NCBI GenBank assembly: GCA_035527835.1
Contig: DATKZS010000180.1
Location: forward strand, 1 to 29,335
Length of the DNA stretch: 29,335 bases
Direction of reading: 5' to 3'
DNA from: DATKZS01 sp035527835 [NCBI: bacterium]
GTDB taxonomy: Bacteria > RBG-13-61-14
The notes beneath the pieces are model-generated. The model was given only the letters and a program-made list of their open reading frames with translations. It was not told the origin of the DNA and made no database searches. The translations under genes were made by a program, and so were the position numbers. Of this stretch, positions 17,022 to 23,590 are shown one piece after another (the first letter of the stretch is position 1; each line of letters starts with the position of its first letter).

Positions 17022-17165
17022 ACAGCTCCTTATGCCGCGAGGCGGTGCCCTGAAATAATGAAAAGATTTTTGACAGGATTAACAGGATGTTCCGGAGCGA
17101 GTAGATGCTTATTTTCTTTCGTCCTGTTCATCCTGTTAATCCTGTCAAAAAATATTTTCTGAGCA
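17022..17165. repeat. Intergenic palindrome, family D copy 1 (9-nt ACAGGATTA units), long form
   Basis: Core arms at 17067-17088 and 17130-17151 are perfect 22-nt inverted repeats built on GACAGGATT-AACAGGAT. The homologous unit shared with copy 2 (20364-20507) is 144 bp, including both flanks and the loop, with about eight substitutions. The left flank holds a GC-rich GCCGCGAGGCGG piece and CCCTGAAAT. It lies in the 240-bp gap before the L,D-transpeptidase gene; the rest of that gap shows nothing else. Confidence 0.92.
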
Positions 17166-17202
17166 ATACTGCTTTGCCCAGGTTGGGAATAAGGAGAGCA
17201 GC

Positions 17203-18240
17203 ATGAAATACCGTGCGGTCTCAAAACTCTTCGAGAAGACCCACACCCGGAGCGAGATCGCGGAATTCTTCCTCAGCACCAGCGCGCACCCGGAAATGGT
17301 CATGAAGGTGCTGATCGAGGAAAAACACATGGCTCGGCTCCGCCGGCAGGCGCGCGCCATGAGCCCCGCCGCCGTCCCTCCATCCGTGCCCTGGCGCCAC
17401 GTCCTCCGCACCGCCTTCATCCTCTCCCTGGCCATGTTCCTCTCCTGCGCCGTCGCCCACAACAACCGCGGGCCCGGGCTCTCCCGGGCCCTCGCCGCCG
17501 ATGGGCCCGCCGCGCCGGACATTAACATCGAGCCCATGGAGGGCGCGCTCGGCGCCGCCTGGACCACTATCAAGGCCGCGCTCGCCGGAGAGCCGCTGCC
17601 CCCGGAGATCGCCGACAGCTTTATCGGCCGCTTGTCACGCGGCGACTGGGCCGGCATCGCCCTGATAGATTCCGCGGGCGAAGTTAAAGCGCTGGCGCGA
17701 GACGACGGCTATGAGGCGATGTCGGAATGGGTGGCAAGGCTCGGCGGCATGGAAAAGGAAAACCTGGCCCTCCGCGAGTTCATGGACGCGCTGCAAAAAA
17801 CCCAGGCCACAAAAAAAATCTACCTCGAAATCAACCTCGCCGAAAACCTCCTCTACGTCAAGATGGGGCCGAAAACCCTCTATAGGTTCCCCGTGGTGAC
17901 CGGCAAGGGCTACACCTCCCGCGAGTCCGGCCGGCGCCGCGGCTTCGCCACCCCCCGCGGCATCCTTAATGTGAAAAAGAAAGAGGTGAACCCGATCTGG
18001 ATGCCCCCCGCCTGGAACTGGACCGAGAGAGGCGAAGAAGTCCCCGAATTCCGCTACGCCGTGCGCGGGCACCTCGGCAGGTACCGCCTGAACCTCGGCG
18101 GCGGCTACGGAATCCACGGCACCCACAACGGACGCATCAAGCCGGGCAAGTACTCGCACGGATGCATCCGCATGAACGCCAAGAACCTGGAGACCGTCTT
18201 CAAAATGAGCGACGTGGGCACCGAGGTGTATATCTACTGA
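17203..18240 (+). CDS. L,D-transpeptidase (YkuD domain), membrane-anchored
   Basis: A 345-residue protein. A basic cytosolic tail of about 60 residues precedes a single membrane helix (about 65-84, 'VLRTAFILSLAMFLSCAVA'). A spacer follows, then the YkuD domain from about residue 205 ('KKIYLEINLAENLLYVKMG'). The catalytic region has His305 in 'GIHGTHNG' and nucleophile Cys321 in 'YSHGCIRM'. Such enzymes form 3-3 peptidoglycan crosslinks or attach proteins to peptidoglycan in the periplasm. AAGGAGAG lies upstream of the ATG. The next gene starts 19 bases later. The long N-terminal tail is unusual, and an internal start closer to the helix is possible. Confidence 0.9.
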   Translation: MKYRAVSKLFEKTHTRSEIAEFFLSTSAHPEMVMKVLIEEKHMARLRRQARAMSPAAVPPSVPWRHVLRTAFILSLAMFLSCAVAHNNRGPGLSRALAADGPAAPDINIEPMEGALGAAWTTIKAALAGEPLPPEIADSFIGRLSRGDWAGIALIDSAGEVKALARDDGYEAMSEWVARLGGMEKENLALREFMDALQKTQATKKIYLEINLAENLLYVKMGPKTLYRFPVVTGKGYTSRESGRRRGFATPRGILNVKKKEVNPIWMPPAWNWTERGEEVPEFRYAVRGHLGRYRLNLGGGYGIHGTHNGRIKPGKYSHGCIRMNAKNLETVFKMSDVGTEVYIY

Positions 18241-18259
18241 GGCGGCGGCGAGGTGATGA

Positions 18260-18736
18260 ATGCATACGCTCCCGGCCGTCAATCTGGTGTCCATCATCCA
18301 CCTGGTCCTCTTGAGCCTGTGGGGAGGCGTGGTGGCCACGGAGAGCGTGATCGAGCTCTACCCGTTCCGTAACCGCGCGCTGCATGAGAATTCCATCCGC
18401 TTCCATTATTGGATTGACCTGCTGGTCGAGCTGCCCCTGATCGCCGGCGTGGTCGCGTCGGGGGTCGCGCTCGTGGTCCTGGCCTGGCCGCTCACCTGGA
18501 CCCATGCCCTCAAGATCGCCTGCGCCGCGGTGGCCGTGTCCGCGAACCTCGTCTGCATCGTCTTCGTGCTCCGCCGCGGCAAGTCCCTCGCCGCCGGAGC
18601 GCCCGAGCCCGAGCTGTGGGCCGCCACCCGCCGCATCATCATGTGCGCCGTCATCGGCCTCCCCTTCGCCGCCGTCGCCGCCGGGATGGGCTTCTTCCTC
18701 GCCTATCACCGGTTGCTCGCGCTCATTTCGGGATGA
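18260..18736 (+). CDS. Small integral membrane protein of unknown function
   Basis: A 158-residue protein with four predicted membrane helices (about 8-27, 50-72, 80-102 and 128-153). Conserved-looking polar residues occur at the ends of helix 1 ('WGGVVATESVIEL') and in 'RFHYWIDLLVELP'. GAGG lies six bases before the ATG. It begins 19 bases after the L,D-transpeptidase and probably shares its transcript, which may point to a cell-envelope role. No known family is recognised. Confidence 0.8.
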   Translation: MHTLPAVNLVSIIHLVLLSLWGGVVATESVIELYPFRNRALHENSIRFHYWIDLLVELPLIAGVVASGVALVVLAWPLTWTHALKIACAAVAVSANLVCIVFVLRRGKSLAAGAPEPELWAATRRIIMCAVIGLPFAAVAAGMGFFLAYHRLLALISG

Positions 18737-18753
18737 AGCATTAAGCGTAATAG

Positions 18754-18837
18754 AACCGCCAAGACGCCAAGAACGCCAAGTTCGGAAAGAGAAAAAATTC
18801 TTTTCTTGGACTTGGCGTTTTTGGCGTCTTGGCGGTT
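18754..18837. repeat. Intergenic palindrome, family E copy 1 (9-nt CGCCAAGA units)
   Basis: Arms at 18754-18780 and 18811-18837 match as inverted repeats at 26 of 27 positions; each is three units like CGCCAAGAA. It fills most of the 123-bp gap between two convergent genes. T-rich runs flank the right arm and the loop has an A-tract, so it may also terminate transcription from both sides. Confidence 0.92.
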
Positions 18838-18859
18838 TTCTTCCGCTCCCACATCCTGG

Positions 18860-19996
18860 TCAGTTGCAGTGCATGAACCGCCCCTCGTGGATCACGCAGG
18901 ACGGCTGGATGCGCTTTTTCACCGGCCGCGCCTGGTTCCAGCAGTCCTTGAGCACGCACTCATCGTCCACCACCTTGAACAGGGTGATGGACGCGGGCCG
19001 GCCGGGTTCGAGCCCGCGGCTGAGGCCCATGACCGATGCGGGCGCGGTGGAGGCGCGGGCCATGATGTCTTCGAGCTTCATGCCGATGGCCAGGAACTTG
19101 GTGAGCACGTTGGCGAAGCTGATGGCGCGATAGGGCGTGGAGAGCATGTAAAGGTCCGAGCTTATCGAGGTGGGCAGGAAGCCCTGCTCCAGCGCCTTCT
19201 CCGCCACCGGGAACGAGAAGCTCTTCACGCCGTGGCCCACGTCGAAGAGCACGCCCCGCGCTGCGGCTTCTCGCGCGTCCGATCTGATTTTTCCCGAGGA
19301 ATCGAGGATGGTATGGCCGCCGTTCCTGAAGCAGTGGGTGATGATGTCGCCCGGCTTGAGCAGCGGCAGGATCTCCGCGAGCGACGGCGGCGTCCGGCCG
19401 ATGTGCACCATCACCGGGAGCCGGAGCTCCGCTCCCGCCTCCATGGCCTTGCGCACGTAATACATGGGGTCGTAGTCGAGCATGTGCTCCTTGCTCGCCG
19501 TCACCTTGACCCCCGCGATCAGATCCGGATGCGCCTCCTTGAGCTTTACCATCGCCGGAATATCGTCCAGGCCCGGCTCGTTGCCCCCCACCTTCCAGAA
19601 CCGGATGCCCGGGCGCTTGATGTTGAGCAGGCATTTCACCGGAAGACGCGCCGTGGCGATCACCTTGTCCCGGAGCCTGGCAAAAGTCTCAGATCCGACC
19701 GTGCCCACGTCGAGCAGCGCGGTCACGCCCGTGCGCAGCCCGATCTTCTCCGCGTGCGTCCCAATACCGCCGTAACGCAGCGGCAACAGGTGAGTGTGCA
19801 GGTCAACCCATCCGGCCGAGGCATGGAGGCCGGAAAGATCGTGCACCTCAACACCGCCTGCGGGAGCGGCTTGAGCCGCGACCTCTTCCTTGCCGGCATC
19901 CGTCACCGCCTCGATCTTCCCCGCTCCGATCGCAATGTCCGTCAGCTTCCACGTCCCGTCCCGGAACACCAGCACATTCTTGAGCAGCATGTCCAT
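18860..19996 (-). CDS. Amidohydrolase/deacetylase-type metallohydrolase (dihydroorotase-like)
   Basis: A 378-residue protein of the amidohydrolase superfamily. The metal-binding HxH is His67/His69 in 'WVDLHTHLLP'. Later ligands are in 'GVKVTAS' (possible carboxylated Lys), 'VMVHIG', 'DIITHCF' and the catalytic Asp in 'SSDLY'. The N-terminal 'LLKNVLVFRDGTW' and C-terminal 'GRPASITLF' strands form the usual small beta domain. It probably hydrolyses a cyclic amide, N-acyl group or related bond in the cytoplasm; substrate unknown. The ATG at 19996 is chosen because GGAGGG lies five bases upstream; an ATG at 20029 would bury that site inside the gene. A terminator and an 18-codon ORF lie just upstream on the same strand. 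Confidence 0.88.
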   Translation of the reverse strand: MDMLLKNVLVFRDGTWKLTDIAIGAGKIEAVTDAGKEEVAAQAAPAGGVEVHDLSGLHASAGWVDLHTHLLPLRYGGIGTHAEKIGLRTGVTALLDVGTVGSETFARLRDKVIATARLPVKCLLNIKRPGIRFWKVGGNEPGLDDIPAMVKLKEAHPDLIAGVKVTASKEHMLDYDPMYYVRKAMEAGAELRLPVMVHIGRTPPSLAEILPLLKPGDIITHCFRNGGHTILDSSGKIRSDAREAAARGVLFDVGHGVKSFSFPVAEKALEQGFLPTSISSDLYMLSTPYRAISFANVLTKFLAIGMKLEDIMARASTAPASVMGLSRGLEPGRPASITLFKVVDDECVLKDCWNQARPVKKRIQPSCVIHEGRFMHCN

Positions 19997-20087
19997 CAAA
20001 TCCCTCCGGTCTATGCTAACGGCAGCCATTCTCTTCAGTCAAATCCGCCATGTCATCTCCGGGCCGGCCTGGTCCGGATGCTCTACG

Positions 20088-20114
20088 AAAAACGGCCGGG
20101 TGTCAGCCCGGCCG
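20088..20114 (-). terminator. Intrinsic terminator (or attenuator) between micro-ORF and amidohydrolase
   Basis: On the minus strand, CGGCCGGG-CTGACA-CCCGGCCG makes an all-GC 8-bp stem with a 6-nt loop, followed at once by TTTTT. It lies 39 bases after the stop codon of the 18-codon ORF and about 90 bases before the amidohydrolase start. It could close a short independent transcript or act as the attenuator hairpin in the amidohydrolase leader. Confidence 0.75.
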
Positions 20115-20153
20115 CTTTCGCAAGATTGTGTGGTATCGGTTGGTTTGGTTAGC

Positions 20154-20210
20154 TTAGCAAGAGCTTTTGCACTTGCACATGCCCCTTTTCGCCTTCCTTA
20201 CTTTCCTCAT
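20154..20210 (-). CDS. Cationic Cys-rich 18-residue micropeptide (or leader peptide)
   Basis: The ORF reads MRKVRKAKRGMCKCKSSC and then TAA. An in-frame stop lies seven codons upstream, so it is a closed unit. AAGGAG sits seven bases before the ATG, and a near-consensus promoter (20275-20303) and a hairpin-T5 terminator (20088-20114) bracket it. Half of the residues are Lys or Arg, three of the last seven are Cys (C-x-C-x3-C), and there is no hydrophobic stretch. Possible roles are metal or iron-sulfur binding, an RNA- or nucleic-acid-binding peptide, a precursor of a modified peptide, or a Cys-sensing leader peptide for the downstream amidohydrolase. I recognise no family. The full set of expression signals is seen directly; the function is not known. 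Confidence 0.6.
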   Translation of the reverse strand: MRKVRKAKRGMCKCKSSC

Positions 20211-20274
20211 TTTCCCTCTCCTTTTGGTTTATTAGCCGTGGCCACTCCGGGCCTCGTTCAATCCACTGTAGTCT

Positions 20275-20303
20275 AAGATAGAACGCCGGATTGAATTTGT
20301 CAA
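20275..20303 (-). promoter_or_regulatory. Strong sigma-70-type promoter for the micropeptide unit
   Basis: On the minus strand an exact TTGACA -35 box (20303-20298), a 17-bp spacer and TATCTT as -10 (20280-20275) predict a start near 20268. This gives a 58-nt leader to the 18-codon ORF. It is the best promoter match I found in the window. Confidence 0.7.
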
Positions 20304-20363
20304 GAAAAATCGTTAGTTAGCACGCAATAATATTTCGTGCCACGTTTCATTTGCCGCTTCGGG

Positions 20364-20507
20364 ACAGCTCCACATGCCGCAAGGCGGCGCCCTGAAATAA
20401 TAAAAAGATTTTTGACAGGATTAACAGGATGTTCCGGAGCGAGTAGGTGCTTATTTTCTTTCATCCTGTTCATCCTGTTAATCCTGTCAAAAATTATTTT
20501 CTGAGCA
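20364..20507. repeat. Intergenic palindrome, family D copy 2, long form
   Basis: Core arms at 20409-20430 and 20472-20493 are perfect 22-nt inverted repeats. The whole 144-bp segment is colinear with 17022-17165 (about 94% identical, no gaps), loop and flanks included. It sits between the promoter of the micropeptide unit and the 3' end of the acetoacetate-decarboxylase-like gene. The remaining bases 20508-20600 contain only a weak GC hairpin (20543-20565) without a T-tract. Confidence 0.93.
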
Positions 20508-20600
20508 GGAAAGGATGCGGCCAAAAACCGCGCCCCGAGCGCCCCCGCGAAGACGGACTTCGGGGCCGCGTCCCGGGATCAGCGGTTGGGCGTCAGGAAC

Positions 20601-21338
20601 TCACCTGGACCTGCGGGTGAGATTGAAACGGCCGGTGATGATTTTCAGGACCCCCGGGCCTTTCAGCTCGGGGCTATCCAGCAGTCCGGTCCATCGGGCC
20701 TTCGAGCTGACGCCGAGGCTGATGATGCCGGGGCGGCTGGTGAACGATTTTTGTTCCACGACTTCATTTTGCATGATATTGATCCGGCCGCCGACGACCA
20801 GATAAAAGGGCACGGTCATTTCCTCCTCTTCCAGGGCCGTGACCTCCACCTCCGCCGGCTTATAATTCATGCGGAAAAATTCCCGCCCTTCCACCTTCAC
20901 CGCGCCGTCATAGCCGCCGTTGCCGGACGTGAGGGAAATATCAGCCATGTATTTGGGGTAGCCCATCATCAGGCCGCTGTTGAGCGCCGATTTCGCGCTC
21001 ACCGGCATTTCGAGCGGAAACCACCCGCCTTTTTGGGGGTCGGTTTTAGAATCCAGTTTGCAGCCCGCCTTCAGGCAGACCGCGGCTTCCTGGTATCCGC
21101 CCTCGATTTTCACCGGGAAGGTCTCCTGGAACTCCGAGATGTAAAAATAGATGCGGGGCACCGCCGGCATTTCCAGCTCCGGCGGCAGCAGCGAGCGGTA
21201 CAACTCCAGCCGGTCAGGCGCCACCGGCAGCCGCAGACGGACCGAGGTCACCTGCCTCGACCCGACCGCAACAACCCCCAAAACTTTTCGCTGGTAAAGC
21301 AGTCGGGCCAGCTTTTGCAGCCATTGACTTCTGTACAT
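20601..21338 (-). CDS. Acetoacetate decarboxylase-like protein
   Basis: A 245-residue protein. The stretches 'LPPELEMPAVPRIYFYISEF', 'GGYQEAAVCLKAGC' and 'SGLMMGYPKYMADISL' follow the acetoacetate decarboxylase fold. Lys129 in 'GYPKY' would correspond to the Schiff-base Lys of true decarboxylases; the second Lys of the usual Lys-Lys pair is Tyr here. Many family members are not decarboxylases, so activity is uncertain. GGGGG lies about nine bases before the ATG. It begins 30 bases after the DUF362 gene upstream and is the last gene of the minus-strand operon. A long plus-strand frame over the same bases has no recognisable domain and is rejected. Confidence 0.75.
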   Translation of the reverse strand: MYRSQWLQKLARLLYQRKVLGVVAVGSRQVTSVRLRLPVAPDRLELYRSLLPPELEMPAVPRIYFYISEFQETFPVKIEGGYQEAAVCLKAGCKLDSKTDPQKGGWFPLEMPVSAKSALNSGLMMGYPKYMADISLTSGNGGYDGAVKVEGREFFRMNYKPAEVEVTALEEEEMTVPFYLVVGGRINIMQNEVVEQKSFTSRPGIISLGVSSKARWTGLLDSPELKGPGVLKIITGRFNLTRRSR

Positions 21339-21368
21339 TGAGACACCCCCTGGAATCTTTCTGACTCG

Positions 21369-22481
21369 TTATCGCCATTCCCCCCGGATCTGGTCAAAGT
21401 TCTGCGCCCCCACGTCCTCGATCCCGATGCGCGCGGGGTCGGCCTGGCCGATGCCGATCTCGGCGGCATAATAAATCTGGACGTTATCCCATACGCTCTT
21501 TCTTACATACGGTTTGTTAACCTTTTTTTCCGCTCCATAATACTTTAATACCGCCAGCGCCACCGAATCGCAGGCCACTCGATCCTTACTTGCCAGGATC
21601 AGATTAGAATCCACCCACATACTATTCCGGCTGAGTCCGCCGGGACCGCCGTTGACCATGATGGTGGTGGCATCCACGATGTTGATGAAGGGCTTTTTGC
21701 ACAGATTTAATTCCGCGATTTTTTCGCCGATGTTTTTTGCATGCAGGGCGTCAGGGCCTTTCTGCCAGCGGTCTTCCGGGTGACAAAGGCCGATAAAAGC
21801 TTTCAGGCAACACGAAAATTCCGCCGCGGTGACCTCGTGGTTCTTAAGTATCGGCACATTGATCAAATGGTCCGCCTCCGCCACCGCTTTCGGGTAGCGG
21901 AACCCTTTGCTCCAGTGACGTTTCCCCGGGGAGAAATGCACGTATTCGCCGCGGATCCAGGGGAATGCCTCGGCGCCCTCCTCCTTGCAGACTCTTGAGT
22001 AGCCGCACTCCACCAGGGCCGTTTCATCCGAGAAGGTCCCCCGGTCGCCGACAATGGCATGAGCCCCTCGTTCCTTGACCAGGCGGATCACAGCCCGGAT
22101 AACCTCCGGATGGGTGGTCACTCTGCCGGTCTTCAGGCCTCCGTTGGAGGGACTCACCATGTTCGGCTTGATAATGACCCGTTGCCCTGTTTCGATTTCG
22201 GCCAGACCGCCGGCCGCTTCCACGGCCGCTCGAACGGCTGGTTCGATGGACTTTTCAGACCCCGCCACGGCTACGGTTGCGCGGGGCATCTCGGGATACC
22301 GGCGCGTGGGAGGACTGGGGGGAGGACCGAATTCCGTTGCTTTTCTTGCCAGGCTGATTATTAAATCGGGGGTCTTGCCTTTGATGGCCTTGAGAAAATT
22401 TTCCAAAAACCCGGGAGTTTCATTAAGAGGGCGCGATTCCTCAGTCGCGTTTTTCACCATTTGATTTGGGTCGTCTTTCAT
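21369..22481 (-). CDS. DUF362 domain-containing protein, copy 2
   Basis: A 370-residue protein. The DUF362 body begins near residue 68 ('ATVAVAGSEKSIEPAVRAAVEAAGG'), with 'VIIKPNMV', 'TTHPEVIRAVIRL', 'IVGDRGTF', 'LINVPILKNHEVTAAEFSCCLKAFIGL', 'NIVDATTIM' and 'ACDSVALAVL'. The first 60 residues form a helical extension lacking in the upstream paralogue. DUF362 proteins have no settled function; some carry extra ferredoxin domains, but no CxxCxxC pair is present here. The ATG directly follows the stop codon of the paralogue (TAA-ATG). Local base composition is somewhat more AT-rich than in its neighbour, so the pair may have diverged for some time. Confidence 0.88.
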   Translation of the reverse strand: MKDDPNQMVKNATEESRPLNETPGFLENFLKAIKGKTPDLIISLARKATEFGPPPSPPTRRYPEMPRATVAVAGSEKSIEPAVRAAVEAAGGLAEIETGQRVIIKPNMVSPSNGGLKTGRVTTHPEVIRAVIRLVKERGAHAIVGDRGTFSDETALVECGYSRVCKEEGAEAFPWIRGEYVHFSPGKRHWSKGFRYPKAVAEADHLINVPILKNHEVTAAEFSCCLKAFIGLCHPEDRWQKGPDALHAKNIGEKIAELNLCKKPFINIVDATTIMVNGGPGGLSRNSMWVDSNLILASKDRVACDSVALAVLKYYGAEKKVNKPYVRKSVWDNVQIYYAAEIGIGQADPARIGIEDVGAQNFDQIRGEWR

Positions 22482-23552
22482 TTACGATTTCCCTTTGCTC
22501 TCTTCCCGCCACGCTCCCCGGACCTGATCGAAGTTCGGGACCCGCAGGTCCTCGATCCTGATGTGCGCCGGGTCGGCCTGGCCCAGCCCCAGCTCCGCGG
22601 CGTAATAAATCTGGGCCTGGTCCCACACCTTCTTGTCCACGTAGGGCAGCTTCACGCCTTTCTCCTCGCCGAAGCGCCGGAGCGTCGCCAGCGCCACCGA
22701 GTCGCACGCCACCCGGTCCTTGGACGCGATGATCAGGTTGGCGTCCACCCAGATGGGGTCATTGCTGAGTCCGTCCGGCCCGCCCCGCACCACGATGCGA
22801 AGCGCGTCCACGATGTTGATCGTCGGCTTCTTGCAGAGGTTTAGTTCGGCGACCTTTTCCGAGATGTTCTCGGTGTGGAGCGCGTCCGGTCCTTCCAGGT
22901 AGCGGTCGAGCGGCATGGCCAGGCCCACGAAGGCTTTCAGGCAGCAGGTGAAGTCCGCGCCGCCCACCCGGTGGTTCTTGAGCAGGGGCAGGTTGATGAA
23001 GTGGTCCGCGTCCATCACGGCCTTGGCCACGCGCACTCCCCGCGACCAGTGCCGCTTGCCGGGCTGGAACCACACATACTCCGAGCGCGTCCACGGCAGC
23101 CCCTCCACCTTCTCCTCCCGGCAGATTCGCGCGAAGCCGGTGGTGCGGAAGGCGAGCTCGGTCAAGAACATGGAGCGGTCGCCGACGATGATCCGCGCCC
23201 CCCGCTCCTTGCACAGGCGGATGACCGCGCGCAGCACCTCGGGGTGGGTGGTGATGCGGCCGGGTAAACGGCCGCCCATGGCCGGGCCGCACATGTTGGG
23301 CTTGAGCATCACCGTCTGGCCCGGCTCGATTTCATCGATTCCGCCCGCGGCGATCACCGCCTCCCGCACCGCGGCCATGAGGTCGTCCTTCACCCCCCGC
23401 ACCGCCACCACCGCATCGGGCATGGCGGGATAGACCCGGGTCGGCGGCAACGGCTCCGGCCCGCCGCCTCTGGACTCCATCCGCTTTTTGAAATGCAGCG
23501 GCTCGCCGGGGATGCGCTGAGCGCGGAAGAAGAAATGAAAGCCGTCTCGCAT
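22482..23552 (-). CDS. DUF362 domain-containing protein, copy 1
   Basis: A 356-residue paralogue of the following gene, sharing 'TTHPEVLRAVIRLCKERGAR', 'IVGDRSMF', 'PGKRHWSRGVR', 'FTCCLKAFVGL', 'ALHTENISEKVAELNLCKKP', 'NIVDALRIV' and the ending 'NFDQVRGAWR'. The ATG at 23552 has AAAGGA about seven bases upstream. The frame remains open far upstream, up to 24416, but that part is out of frame with the SDR gene and is a shadow. It begins 38 bases after the SDR stop. Conserved Cys-Cys in 'CCLKAF' and Cys in 'ACDSVA' could bind a metal; this is speculation. Function unknown. Confidence 0.87.
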   Translation of the reverse strand: MRDGFHFFFRAQRIPGEPLHFKKRMESRGGGPEPLPPTRVYPAMPDAVVAVRGVKDDLMAAVREAVIAAGGIDEIEPGQTVMLKPNMCGPAMGGRLPGRITTHPEVLRAVIRLCKERGARIIVGDRSMFLTELAFRTTGFARICREEKVEGLPWTRSEYVWFQPGKRHWSRGVRVAKAVMDADHFINLPLLKNHRVGGADFTCCLKAFVGLAMPLDRYLEGPDALHTENISEKVAELNLCKKPTINIVDALRIVVRGGPDGLSNDPIWVDANLIIASKDRVACDSVALATLRRFGEEKGVKLPYVDKKVWDQAQIYYAAELGLGQADPAHIRIEDLRVPNFDQVRGAWREESKGKS

Positions 23553-23590
23553 CAGGCCATCCTTTCGCGGCGCTGTTTTTCCTTTGGTCG

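Noticed and set aside
17067-17151. CRISPR-like direct repeats (ACAGGATTA units)
   Set aside because: The units are 9 nt in immediate tandem with no spacers, and the arms form an inverted repeat. No cas gene is present.
20543-20565. GC-rich hairpin after the decarboxylase-like gene as terminator
   Set aside because: The stem has a bulge and no T-tract on either strand, so termination is not supported.
20586-21341. A 251-codon plus-strand frame opposite the decarboxylase-like gene
   Set aside because: His/Arg/Gln-rich shadow without motifs. The minus strand shows acetoacetate-decarboxylase family motifs and a ribosome-binding site.
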